From Oscillospiraceae bacterium (GTDB lineage: Bacteria; Bacillota; Clostridia; Oscillospirales; Oscillospiraceae): a stretch of 36,021 bases of DNA. How positions within the stretch are numbered: position 1 is the first letter of the stretch; every line of letters begins with the position of its first letter. Positions 24,020 to 32,156 of this stretch are shown piece after piece. Position numbers and translations under genes: made by a program. The notes under the pieces were generated by a model. The model was not told the DNA's origin and ran no database searches. It worked only from the letters and a program-made list of their open reading frames with translations. The DNA is taken from the NCBI GenBank assembly GCA_910574635.1, contig CAJTCG010000028.1, positions 1 through 36,021 of the forward strand. The letters are read 5' to 3'.

Positions 24020-24054
24020 ATATTACTTCCGAACTGAAAGGCCGGAAGTAATAT
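24020..24054. repeat. Palindrome 1 of a three-hairpin cluster
   Basis: Perfect 12-base arms ATATTACTTCCG and CGGAAGTAATAT enclose an 11-base loop. The arm resembles that of palindrome 3 (ATATTATTTCCG). It lies just outside the IS fragment. Confidence 0.8.
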
Positions 24055-24061
24055 GTGTCAT

Positions 24062-24097
24062 GTTTTGCTCACCGCTGTTTACAGCGGTGAGCAAAAC
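24062..24097. repeat. Palindrome 2 of a three-hairpin cluster
   Basis: Perfect 17-base arms (GTTTTGCTCACCGCTGT and its complement) around a TT loop. No T-run follows on either strand, so it is not a standard terminator. Confidence 0.85.
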
Positions 24098-24111
24098 GGC
24101 TTGAATCAAAT

Positions 24112-24145
24112 ATATTATTTCCGAGCTTAAGCTCGGAAATAATAT
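24112..24145. repeat. Palindrome 3 of a three-hairpin cluster
   Basis: A perfect 34-base palindrome without a loop, centred on CTTAAG, with arms ATATTATTTCCGAGC. The stop of the small membrane ORF (24127) falls inside it. It is downstream of the leftward ABC operon and may serve as its 3' end. Confidence 0.85.
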
Positions 24146-24294
24146 TTGACCGTATTTGAATGAATCAAAATCCCTATTTTATATATATTAAAATACACTA
24201 ATAATTGGAAATACAATGCACGAAAAGAGAATGATCCGACCATGATCAGAGCCAGCAGAAGGAAGATTACACCACGCGAAGCATAGGCGATCAT
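24127..24294 (-). CDS. Possible small membrane protein after the ABC operon
   Basis: A 55-residue frame starting MIAYASRGVIFLLLALIMVG, with one membrane segment and a basic or polar tail (NIYKIGILIHSNTVKYYFRA). A GAAGG lies only 3 bases before the ATG, 8 bases after the stop of the permease-propeller gene. A longer frame from a GTG at 24357 would overlap that gene. The C-terminus reads into a perfect palindrome, which argues for caution. Function unknown. Confidence 0.35.
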   Translation of the reverse strand: MIAYASRGVIFLLLALIMVGSFSFRALYFQLLVYFNIYKIGILIHSNTVKYYFRA

Positions 24295-24301
24295 CAGCCT
24301 T

Positions 24302-26353
24302 CTACCGCGCTTTTTTCGCCTTGCTCTGACGGAGGCCTGGCGCTCCCGTACCGCCACGGTTCAAAACCAACTCTTTCTCGTCTGATTTTAGAATTATGGT
24401 AACTTTCTTACCGTCATAACCAACAGACAGAGCCGGGTCATTTGAAATCTTCAGACTGCCAACGCCGTCTTTACCGCATAGATAAACGCATTCGGAATCC
24501 ATGCGGTTGATAAAGTACAGCCCCTGATCGGTCAGGCAGAAGTCGTAAGCAACAGCATTCCGAAACGGTCTTGCCTTGTGGGTCTTGGTGTCATACGCTG
24601 TCAGCAGAGAATTTTCGTTGATGAAGTAGATCGTCCGCCCATCAAACGCTATATTCCCTCCGGTGGGGATGTCCAGCACCTGCGTTCGCTGGATCGTCCT
24701 GCTCACCTCCGTAATCCCTTCATTTGTAATGAAAAAGAGGCTGTCGCTGTTTAGGAAAAAGCCGTAGCAGTATTGCAGAAACATCCAGGTATCCCCCACG
24801 GTATAGTCAATTCCCAGCAGAGATCGCCCGCTGTCCGTTATTTTCTCGAAAATAACCTGTTCCTCAAAAGTTTCTGTATCAAGCCGGACGATGGACACCT
24901 GGGTAGCGGTACTGTTGTAGCTGCCGACCCGATCCACATACTGCTCTGTGCGGGAGGCCATATAATAAATGTACGGGACATCCATATAGACGGCTTTGAC
25001 AAATTCCCCATCCGAAAAGGCCCCGAACAGCGGAGAGAGGGGCAAATCCGTCAAAGCGCCGGCTGCCCGGTTTTCAAGAGTGTATCTCCGCGTCTGATCG
25101 TCGAAGATCACACTGTAAGTTTCCGACACACTTTGCGAGGATGAATTGAATATCCCGTTTGCGGATTCTGCGGCAGAGCAGCCGGACAGCGAGAGCAGCA
25201 CCAGCAGGCAGAGCGCGGCAGCCCCGCGGCCTCTGACGAATTTTCTTCCAAACTGCCAGCAGTTTGTGTTTTGCCGCAGGACCCACCATACCATGAGGGC
25301 GCAGCACACAGCGGACAGGCCCAGCAGGGCCAGCAGCTCCTGGGGGGAACGCTCCGAAAAAGTCACGATGGGTTCACCTGTCAGCGAATCCTCCACAGAG
25401 GAAGTCCCTTCCAGGAATCCGGTTGCCAGCAGGAACGGCAGGGGCAGCGGCAAGCGATAGCAAATCTGTCTGGGCAAGCCGATGTACGGTATCAAGGTGG
25501 ATGCCACCCCGATCACCACCGTCAAAGCATATTTCTTCACCAAAACGGAGGTAAAGAGCAGCAGGGCGGCGAGATACACCGAGCCAAAGCAGCGCAGGAC
25601 GGTCAAAATCAGATACGCGGCCAGCAGGGAGATATTTTTTGTACTGCTCCCGAAACTGGCGATACTTTGAACAGGGTACTCCCCGTGGGGCAGGCCGTAT
25701 TTTAATCCGAAGAAAGCAAAGCGAATCAGGGCCAGCCCTCCGCAGAGAGCGAACACGGCGCAGAGGGTCATGACGGCTTTGCTTCCGGCGCTCTTGCGGC
25801 TCTGGGCCGCCGTCCGCAAAAGCGCGTCCATCTGGCAGCTATACTCCGAGCAAAAAACCGCAGATGCCAAAATCAAAATGACAAGGAACAGCGGGAAGTC
25901 CAGCGTTTGGGCGGAAAACAGCCCCGCCCAGCCGTTTGTTTTCAGAAAGTAACGATTGCCGGTGTCCTCGCAGATATATAAATATTGCCGGTACGCGGCT
26001 TCAAACCCATGCTCATGGGCCAATACCGTGTTGATCTCCGCGATCTGCCGCTCATACTGTTCCTCTGTGATCTGGCCGCTGTAATAGTTTTCCTGGGATT
26101 GAGATCGGGTACTGCGGGCCTCCGTGATAGCCTGGGCCTCCTGCTCCAGCCAAGCGGCTTTTTCCTCTGTGCAGGCCCCGTCCAGCCGTTCCAGATACCA
26201 CTCGTATTCCTCGCGGTATTCTTCCATCGCGCTGTTCTGCGGCCTGTCGGCCGCGGCCAGCCAAACCGTGCCGGCCAGGAGCGCGGCCAGGATATAGAGC
26301 AGGCCCCGCTGCATAACCATCAGTTTTTTCCATTCATAAGAGAAAACACTCAT
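24302..26353 (-). CDS. ABC-2-type permease fused to a secreted propeller-like domain
   Basis: A 683-residue protein. The N-terminus (MSVFSYEWKKLMVMQRGLLYI) leads into a first membrane segment, then a roughly 110-residue hydrophilic, Glu-rich region likely outside the membrane, then about five more segments (LDFPLFLVILILASAVFCSEY and others), as in ABC-2 exporter subunits. Near residue 390 the sequence GAAALCLLVLLSLSGCSAAES looks like a lipoprotein signal with a lipobox. A beta-rich extracytoplasmic region of about 290 residues follows, with repeats such as IAFDGRTIYFINENSLLTAYD. This suggests fusion of a permease with a once separate propeller lipoprotein. The start overlaps the previous gene as ATGA. 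It is the last clear gene of the operon controlled by the promoter at 31821. Confidence 0.75.
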   Translation of the reverse strand: MSVFSYEWKKLMVMQRGLLYILAALLAGTVWLAAADRPQNSAMEEYREEYEWYLERLDGACTEEKAAWLEQEAQAITEARSTRSQSQENYYSGQITEEQYERQIAEINTVLAHEHGFEAAYRQYLYICEDTGNRYFLKTNGWAGLFSAQTLDFPLFLVILILASAVFCSEYSCQMDALLRTAAQSRKSAGSKAVMTLCAVFALCGGLALIRFAFFGLKYGLPHGEYPVQSIASFGSSTKNISLLAAYLILTVLRCFGSVYLAALLLFTSVLVKKYALTVVIGVASTLIPYIGLPRQICYRLPLPLPFLLATGFLEGTSSVEDSLTGEPIVTFSERSPQELLALLGLSAVCCALMVWWVLRQNTNCWQFGRKFVRGRGAAALCLLVLLSLSGCSAAESANGIFNSSSQSVSETYSVIFDDQTRRYTLENRAAGALTDLPLSPLFGAFSDGEFVKAVYMDVPYIYYMASRTEQYVDRVGSYNSTATQVSIVRLDTETFEEQVIFEKITDSGRSLLGIDYTVGDTWMFLQYCYGFFLNSDSLFFITNEGITEVSRTIQRTQVLDIPTGGNIAFDGRTIYFINENSLLTAYDTKTHKARPFRNAVAYDFCLTDQGLYFINRMDSECVYLCGKDGVGSLKISNDPALSVGYDGKKVTIILKSDEKELVLNRGGTGAPGLRQSKAKKAR

Positions 26354-27570
26354 TTTGCCCTCCGAACACAGCGGTGACCGTTTTCCGCTGACAGAAAATA
26401 AATCATAGCAGCAGCCGCAAGGCCCGCGATCAGGGCAAACCATGCTGCGGCCTGCCAGGTCAGGACGGGGAATCCGCCCAGGTTTACAAACTCTGTTTTG
26501 CCCAGGAGAACACGGTTTGCCAGCAGAGAATAAGGGTTCAGCACCTTTGTCCAGAAGAAATTGGAGTAGGCGCAGGCGGCTCCGCTGACGGTCAGCGCCA
26601 TACAGAGCGCTAAGTCAATGACAAAGGGGAGCAGGGCATTTTTCCAGAACATCGAAACCAACAGCCAGAGCATCCCCATCACCCATGCGCCGGCGCATTT
26701 GAGGGCAGCAGACAGGAGGACATACTGAAAAATGCTGAGATTGACAGAGACTTCCGCAAAGTTCGGGATCGCGAACACCGGCAGGGCCAGCCCTTCCAAG
26801 GTCTGAAAGGAGGCCGCAAAGCCAATCAGGTCGAGGAAAGAAAACCACAGCGAGGTCAAAAGCAGAAACAGGGTGGCCGCAAGGATTTTCGCCAGGACTG
26901 TTTTTCTGCCGCCGTTGGGACTTGCCAGCAGCAGCATATCCATCTGCGTCTCCCGTTCGCTCACAAAGGTTCCGATGATCCCATAGAGGCAGAGCAGGAG
27001 GGTCAGGACAATGGAAAAATCATAGTTCAGATAGTAATTGCACATTTCCCGGTAGGCAAAGGCGGGGATGGTACGGCCAGCATATAGGTTATAGATCGCG
27101 CCGCTCTCCCTTTGCTGGTAGACCGCTCCCCGTTCCCCATAGAGCGCGGCGCTTTGCCGCGCTCTATTTGCCGCTTGCTCCGACCGGCGGCTGTACTCAT
27201 AGGAATACTGCATAGGCTGCACAAAATACTTGTCCAGCAGGTTCCTGTCGCTATACAGGTTCCCGGTCATCGTGCTGGGGTCATCGGTGGCTGTGCTTGC
27301 GGTCATATCTGACGTGGCCTCCACAAGAGGCTGATAAACCGCAAGCAGGCGTTCGATCTTCTCCGGGGTGATTTCCCCCCGGTATTCCTCATAGAGCTGC
27401 CAATGAAGCGTGTGCCAGCTCCGCTCTCCGTTCCCGTCCGTCAGATAGGAATAGGATTTGTATTCGCCATAGATTTTGAACAGGTTGGCGAGGCTGAACA
27501 CCACAAAGAGCGCCAGAATGGAGCGCTTGCAGAACTGCTTGATAAATTCATACCGTATCAGGCGTACCAT
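26350..27570 (-). CDS. ABC-2-type transporter permease
   Basis: A 406-residue membrane protein. MVRLIRYEFIKQFCKRSILALFVVFSLANLF opens with a cytoplasmic helix and first membrane segment. A hydrophilic extracytoplasmic region of about 150 residues follows (EEYRGEITPEKIERLLAVYQPLVE). Five further segments come next, with GTFVSERETQMDMLLLASPNGGRKTV as the ABC-2 coupling loop, a motif common in such exporters. The architecture parallels that of the N-terminal part of the next gene, so the two probably form a heterodimer. GGGGGGAG precedes the chosen ATG at 27570. It overlaps the ATPase gene by 23 bases. Confidence 0.82.
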   Translation of the reverse strand: MVRLIRYEFIKQFCKRSILALFVVFSLANLFKIYGEYKSYSYLTDGNGERSWHTLHWQLYEEYRGEITPEKIERLLAVYQPLVEATSDMTASTATDDPSTMTGNLYSDRNLLDKYFVQPMQYSYEYSRRSEQAANRARQSAALYGERGAVYQQRESGAIYNLYAGRTIPAFAYREMCNYYLNYDFSIVLTLLLCLYGIIGTFVSERETQMDMLLLASPNGGRKTVLAKILAATLFLLLTSLWFSFLDLIGFAASFQTLEGLALPVFAIPNFAEVSVNLSIFQYVLLSAALKCAGAWVMGMLWLLVSMFWKNALLPFVIDLALCMALTVSGAACAYSNFFWTKVLNPYSLLANRVLLGKTEFVNLGGFPVLTWQAAAWFALIAGLAAAAMIYFLSAENGHRCVRRAK

Positions 27571-28435
27571 GGCGCTCCCCCCTGCAATAGTACAAGAACA
27601 CATCCTCCAGGTTGGGCCGGACAGGCTGTGCGGTCTTGAACGGGCATCCGTCCTCAACCATGCGAAGGGTAAACCGTCCGTCCTCCTGTTTCATGTTGCT
27701 GACGCAGTACATATCGGTCAGCAGTGCGGCGTCCTCGGCCCCGGCGGTTATATTCCACACCTTGCCCGCAATGTTCCGTTCCAGCGCGGCGGGCGTTCCC
27801 TGCATGAGCAGCGTCCCCTGTTTCAGCAGCAGGATTTCCCGCGCGATGCACTCAACATCGGAAACGATGTGGGTTGCCAGCAGGATCGTCCGGCCCTGGG
27901 CAAACCGGGAGATCAGGTTCCGAAACCGTATCCTCTCGCTGGGGTCAAGACCGGCGGTAGGCTCATCCAGAATCAAAATCTTCGGGTCGGACAGCATGGC
28001 CTGCACAATGCCGACGCGCTGGCGCATACCGCCGGAGAGCGCGCCGATTTTCTTGCCCCGCGCGTCCGTCAGGTTCACCGTGGCAAGCAGCTCCGAAACT
28101 CGGGCCTCCGCTTCATGGGTGGGAATGTCTTTCAGCGCACACATATAGAGCAGGAAATCCTTGACGGTAAAATCCCGGTAGAAGATAGGATACTGCGGCA
28201 TATAGCCGATTTGGGACAGGAACGCTTTGCCCAGCGTCCGCACATCCCGGCCCCCCACCCGGATCGTGCCGCTGTCCCCGCGCAGGATGCCCACAAAGAT
28301 ATTGATAAGCGTGGTTTTTCCGGCTCCGTTTTCGCCCAGCAGGCCGTACACGCCCTCGTTCAATGTGGCGGTAAAGTTTTTCAGCGCATATTTTTTCTTG
28401 TATTGCTTCGATACGCTTTCAAATGTAATCTCCAT
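27548..28435 (-). CDS. ABC transporter ATP-binding protein
   Basis: A 295-residue exporter-type ATPase. It shows Walker A LLGENGAGKTTLINIF, Q-loop IGYMPQYP, signature LSGGMRQRVG, Walker B ILILDEPTAGLDP and H-loop LLATHIVSDVE, followed by a C-terminal extension typical of ABC-2 drug, peptide or antibiotic exporters. The start at 28435 (MEITFESVSKQY) was chosen because the fold begins there; the 62 codons upstream overlap the preceding gene and look non-coding. It begins one base after the TAA of the propeller gene. Confidence 0.93.
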   Translation of the reverse strand: MEITFESVSKQYKKKYALKNFTATLNEGVYGLLGENGAGKTTLINIFVGILRGDSGTIRVGGRDVRTLGKAFLSQIGYMPQYPIFYRDFTVKDFLLYMCALKDIPTHEAEARVSELLATVNLTDARGKKIGALSGGMRQRVGIVQAMLSDPKILILDEPTAGLDPSERIRFRNLISRFAQGRTILLATHIVSDVECIAREILLLKQGTLLMQGTPAALERNIAGKVWNITAGAEDAALLTDMYCVSNMKQEDGRFTLRMVEDGCPFKTAQPVRPNLEDVFLYYCRGERHGTPDTV

Positions 28436-28436
28436 G

Positions 28437-29534
28437 TTATTCACCAAAGGTAAATGTAGACACCAGCGTATCCACTTCACCGATGCTGCCTCCGAGAAGC
28501 ACCATGGCGGTCTTGGCCTCGTCCAGAAGGTAAATGCTGGGGATGCGGTAGAAGTATGTTTTATTGGAATCTTGAATGACTTTGGTGGCAAGCAGCTTGC
28601 CGGAAGCCGCTTCATAGACACGAACGGTCAGGCTGCCGTCCAAAACGGCGGTGGCGGCATAGTTCCCCCGCTCCGAGCTGTACACACCGTTACGGCCCTC
28701 GTTCTTAGTTGCGAAGGAGAGCGTGCTTTTGTCTCCGGTTTTCCGGTCAAGCCAGAGCAGCGTCCTGTCATTGCGGGTAAAGGTCTGGGGGAAAAACAGG
28801 CGGTCGGTTCTGCGTTGGATTTCCTCAATGCTGTAAGAGGACGGCTTGGTGAGCTTCAAATTGCTGCCGTCCAAGGCAAGGCTCCCATAGATGGAAAAAC
28901 TGTTCTCACCCTTTTTGGCGGGAATGGACTGACCTCCGCCATAGAACATGATCTGGCTGTTGTCCTGGGAAAACGCAACGCCATCCACAACGGAAATTTG
29001 AATCTTGGATGTGCCGGCCTTTTTCGTCAAATCAAGCAGAGTGGTGCGCTTTTCTTTTTCCAGATCATACAGATACAGCCCTTTCAGGGTGGCGATTGCC
29101 AGCTTCTTTCCGTCCGTGGAGGCCGCTACACCGGTTTCGCTGACCACGAAGTCCTCCGTCAAAAGGTGATTGACCGCAATTTTCTTGGTCAGCGTAAGGG
29201 CGCTGTCATAGATATACGCCATCATGCCGTCATCGCCCATGCCGGAGAGAACATAGCCCTTGTCAATGGTCTGGACCTCAAAGGAGCGCAGGGGTGTTTC
29301 CGTTTTGGCCAGCACCGAGCCTGCGGCGGTATCATAGAGGTACAGCTTATCCGCCGCTACGAAAAGCTTTCCATCCCCGGCATAGGCGCACTCCCGGATT
29401 TTTCCGTCAAACTGGGAGGAATTAAACACACACTTTACGGGGCCGGCTGGCGCCGCCAGAGCGCTGGCTTGTCCGAAAGACAGCGACGCCACTGTAAGGA
29501 GCGCGGTTAAAAGCAAGCAAATCGTCTTTTTCAT
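28437..29534 (-). CDS. Secreted propeller-like protein (paralogue 1)
   Basis: A 365-residue exported protein with signal peptide MKKTICLLLTALLTVASLSF and no lipobox Cys, so it is probably released by signal peptidase I. The mature part contains repeated blades such as GKLFVAADKLYLYDTAAGSVLA, GYVLSGMGDDGMMAYIYDSA and LAIATLKGLYLYDLEKEK. It is strongly similar, position by position, to the protein encoded next to it (29572-30732), so the two are a tandem duplication. AAAGGAG lies 9 bases before the ATG. It is co-transcribed with the exporter. A sensing or substrate-capture role outside the cell is inferred; no named family was recognised. Confidence 0.75.
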   Translation of the reverse strand: MKKTICLLLTALLTVASLSFGQASALAAPAGPVKCVFNSSQFDGKIRECAYAGDGKLFVAADKLYLYDTAAGSVLAKTETPLRSFEVQTIDKGYVLSGMGDDGMMAYIYDSALTLTKKIAVNHLLTEDFVVSETGVAASTDGKKLAIATLKGLYLYDLEKEKRTTLLDLTKKAGTSKIQISVVDGVAFSQDNSQIMFYGGGQSIPAKKGENSFSIYGSLALDGSNLKLTKPSSYSIEEIQRRTDRLFFPQTFTRNDRTLLWLDRKTGDKSTLSFATKNEGRNGVYSSERGNYAATAVLDGSLTVRVYEAASGKLLATKVIQDSNKTYFYRIPSIYLLDEAKTAMVLLGGSIGEVDTLVSTFTFGE

Positions 29535-29571
29535 GTTTGGATTCTCCTTTATCCATTAAAATTATGCTGGC

Positions 29572-30732
29572 TTAAAATTCAAATACAGATACCAGCGTAT
29601 CAAGTTCGTCGATACTGCCTCCGAGAACAACTACGGCGGTCTTGGCTCCGTCCAATAGGTAAATCCTGGGGATGCGGTAGAAATATGCGGGGTCGGAGTT
29701 CTCAATCACTTCGGTGGCAGCCAATTCGCCGGAGGCCACGTCATAGACGCGAACGGTCAGGCTGCCGTCCAAAACGGCGGTCGCCACATAGTTCCCCTGC
29801 TCCGAGCCGTATACGCCGTCTTTGCCCTCACCGCTGGCGGAGAAGGAAAGCGTATTGGCGCTGCCTGTTGCCCGGTCCACCCAAAGCAGCGTTCCGTCGG
29901 CCCGGGTAAAGGCCTGGGGGAAAAACAACCGGCTGACGCTGCTCTGCATTTCTTCCATTTCATAGCCGGACGGTTTTGTGAGCTTCAGACTGCTGCCATC
30001 CACGGCAACGCTCCCGTAGATGGAAAAGTCTTCCTCGCCATCTGCTGCGGGAATTGAGCTGCCGCTGCCAAAGAACACGATCTGGCTGTTGTCCTGGGCA
30101 AAGGCAGCGCCGTTCAGCATGGAAATACTGATGCTGGCTGTTCCGGCGTTTTGGGCCACGTCCAGGAGGGTAGTCAGGCTCCCGCTTTCCAGGTCATACA
30201 GATACAGTCCGCCCAAGGCGGCGAAGGCCAGCTTTTTCCCGTCCGTGGAGGCCGCTACGCCCCCGGTTTCGCTGACAACAAAATCTCCCTGCAAAAGCTC
30301 ATTCACCGCGATCTCCTTCTTCAGAGAGAGCGAGCTGTCGTAGATGTACGCCATCATGCCGCTGTCGCCCATGCCGGACAGGACGTAACCCCCGTCAATG
30401 GCCTGGGCTTCAAAGTCGCGCAGGGGCGCTTCTGCGGTGGCCAGCACCGAGGAAGTCCCTGTGTCGTAGAGATACAGCTTGTCCGCCAGCACGAAAAGTG
30501 TTCCGTTCCCGGCATAGGCGCAGATCTGGAGCTTGCCGCCAAACAGGGCGGGGTCGAAGGTGCAGGAAGAAGGGGACTGCCCCGGCTGTCCGTCAGGGGG
30601 CGGAACAGAAACCACGGGAGTGTCGGATGGATCGCTTCCCGAAACCGCAGGGGCAGGGGCATCCGTTTTGCCGCAGGCGGACAACGCCAGGGTAAAAATC
30701 AGCACAAATGTGACGCAGAATGTTTTTTTCAT
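29572..30732 (-). CDS. Propeller-like lipoprotein (paralogue 2)
   Basis: A 386-residue lipoprotein: MKKTFCVTFVLIFTLALSACG with lipobox LSAC, then a Pro/Ser-rich linker of about 40 residues and a body with the same blades as paralogue 1 (FVLADKLYLYDTGTSSVLA, GGYVLSGMGDSGMMAYIYDSS, LAFAALGGLYLYDLESGSL, YFYRIPRIYLLDGAKTAVV). The start MKKTF at 30732 is 8 bases after AAGGAG; a methionine two codons upstream is also possible. It lies 19 bases downstream of the lipoprotein gene at 30752-31792. The two paralogues differ mainly in anchoring: one fixed to the membrane, the other free. Confidence 0.75.
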   Translation of the reverse strand: MKKTFCVTFVLIFTLALSACGKTDAPAPAVSGSDPSDTPVVSVPPPDGQPGQSPSSCTFDPALFGGKLQICAYAGNGTLFVLADKLYLYDTGTSSVLATAEAPLRDFEAQAIDGGYVLSGMGDSGMMAYIYDSSLSLKKEIAVNELLQGDFVVSETGGVAASTDGKKLAFAALGGLYLYDLESGSLTTLLDVAQNAGTASISISMLNGAAFAQDNSQIVFFGSGSSIPAADGEEDFSIYGSVAVDGSSLKLTKPSGYEMEEMQSSVSRLFFPQAFTRADGTLLWVDRATGSANTLSFSASGEGKDGVYGSEQGNYVATAVLDGSLTVRVYDVASGELAATEVIENSDPAYFYRIPRIYLLDGAKTAVVVLGGSIDELDTLVSVFEF

Positions 30733-30751
30733 TTTCATTTCTCCTTGCAGC

Positions 30752-31792
30752 TTAAGTCGATACATCCTTATATAATAGAATGGAATTGCTCTTAAAGAAC
30801 GGGGCGAAGCCTTCGCCCCGCGGCACAGCGACGCAGTAAAGGGTGTTAAAATCCCCCAGCATATCCGGGTCAATCACGGCCTCAAGCTCCATGACGCCGC
30901 CTTTGCTCAATGTAATGGAGCAGGAGGTGCTTTCGTCAAGTTTCACCGGCCGGTGATCCAGGAAAAAAGCGATGCTGTAACTTGTTCCGGCTGTGCCGCA
31001 CATGGTAAAGCGCAGGGTGACGGGAGCGGAGACCCGCAGGTTGTCATAAATGAGGCCGCCGTCACAGGAGAACGTATAATAGATTCCGCTGTCCAGCGTA
31101 TCCATGCTCACACCGCCCCAGCCGTATTTGGGAAGCTCGTTTTCCACATACTGCGCTGTGACCTTTTCCTCCCGCAATTCGCTTTGTGAAAAGATTTTCT
31201 GGACGGGCGGAAGGTTTGAATGGGCGGCGGGCGCGTCCGCGTTGAACTGCAATTCAACACAGGATTCCAGCGTCTTATGATACCAGCCATAGCTGGAGGT
31301 GGATTCCATATCCGGCTGGAAGTCCGGGTTCGTGATGCTCACCACGGTCAGGGCCAGCGTATCGCCGGCGCTGCCGGTCACAGGCTCAAAGAGAAAGGAA
31401 AAGCTCTGATCCTCCTTTGCGGGGAAGCTATGGCAATACTCATACTCCGCTGTGGTATCGTTCACCTTGTAGGGCTGGGGCTGGCCGTCCAGAAACAGGA
31501 GAAATCCAACCGTATCCATCCTGCCGGTGAGGGAGAATCGGTAGTCCAGCCGAAACTCGCCGCCGTCATAGGGAAAGGGCAGACGCTCCCCGCTCTCGGA
31601 GAAATCAGCCGAAGCGGCTTCGTGGGTGAGCATTGCCAAAAATCCGGCATCCTCCTCCGCCTCCTCAAACGGATTTGCGGCGACAGCCTGTGACGGCGGG
31701 GGCGTACTGTCTGGAATGGCATAGTTCCCGCAGGCAGCGAGGGAAAAAAGAGCGCCGCACAGCAGGGGAACGGCAATCAATCGTTTTCGCAT
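30752..31792 (-). CDS. Lipoprotein of unknown function, first gene of the exporter operon
   Basis: A 346-residue lipoprotein: MRKRLIAVPLLCGALFSLAACG with lipobox LAAC, a Pro/Ser/Gln linker, then a beta-rich body with two similar halves (DYRFSLTGRMDTVGFLLFLDGQPQPYKV and TLRFTMCGTAGTSYSIAFFLDHRPVKL), suggesting a duplicated fold. The start at 31792 has GGAGG 6 bases upstream. It is the first gene behind the promoter with direct repeats at 31821-31854. No family was recognised. It could bind the inducing compound or the exported one at the cell surface. Confidence 0.7.
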   Translation of the reverse strand: MRKRLIAVPLLCGALFSLAACGNYAIPDSTPPPSQAVAANPFEEAEEDAGFLAMLTHEAASADFSESGERLPFPYDGGEFRLDYRFSLTGRMDTVGFLLFLDGQPQPYKVNDTTAEYEYCHSFPAKEDQSFSFLFEPVTGSAGDTLALTVVSITNPDFQPDMESTSSYGWYHKTLESCVELQFNADAPAAHSNLPPVQKIFSQSELREEKVTAQYVENELPKYGWGGVSMDTLDSGIYYTFSCDGGLIYDNLRVSAPVTLRFTMCGTAGTSYSIAFFLDHRPVKLDESTSCSITLSKGGVMELEAVIDPDMLGDFNTLYCVAVPRGEGFAPFFKSNSILLYKDVST

Positions 31793-31820
31793 ATATGGCC
31801 TCCTTTGCTTTGGTAGGTCG

Positions 31821-31854
31821 AGTATAACGGGCAAAGGTCAAAATTCGGTCAAGA
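31821..31854 (-). promoter_or_regulatory. Response-regulator-controlled promoter of the exporter operon
   Basis: On the minus strand two TTGACC repeats start 11 bases apart (TTGACCGAATTTTGACC), followed by a -10 TATACT at 31821-31826. The first repeat lies 20 bases before the -10, too far for a standard -35, so activation by a bound regulator is likely. The promoter at 34510-34543 has the same design and spacing. Confidence 0.7.
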
Positions 31855-31858
31855 AAAG

Positions 31859-31892
31859 CGAAATGCCGCCCAATTTTTTGGGCGGCATTTCG
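31859..31892 (-). terminator. Terminator between the two-component operon and the exporter operon
   Basis: Perfect 15-base arms (CGAAATGCCGCCCAA and its complement) around a 4-base loop. On the minus strand CTTTTCTT follows, which also forms the upstream edge of the exporter promoter. It was probably the terminator of the regulator operon before the MITE inserted between them. Confidence 0.75.
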
Positions 31893-31952
31893 TTGTAAAC
31901 GCCTATCAAATTTCCACATTATCAAAACGGCTGAATGGGCAGTTGCCTATTA

Positions 31953-32113
31953 GGCCTTGTTTGAAAAATGGCAAAACGCCGTCTTTGGGCATCTTTTTCC
32001 GCCAGGACTGCGTTGATTTGGCTTGAAATCCGTCAGGATTCCCGCGTCAAATCGCCTTGCCTGGCAAAAAAATCTGCCCCAATCCGGCATTCCGCCAATT
32101 TTCAAACAAGGCC
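31953..32113. mobile_element. MITE with IS427-like ends
   Basis: A 161-bp non-coding element whose ends GGCCTTGTTTGAAAA are exact inverted repeats over 15 bases and approximate over about 28. It is flanked by TA on both sides (31951-31952, 32114-32115) as target duplication. The end matches the IS427-like element at 23013 (GGCCCTGTTTGAAAA) with one difference, so that element family probably moved it. Confidence 0.85.
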
Positions 32114-32156
32114 TATTGATAACTGCCCGATAAATAAGAAATTTTACAGAAAAAAT

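Noticed and set aside
28548..28621. Extended start for the ABC ATPase 62 codons upstream (28621)
   Set aside because: The extra residues overlap the end of the preceding propeller gene, have no domain, and the ABC fold begins cleanly at MEITFESVSKQY.
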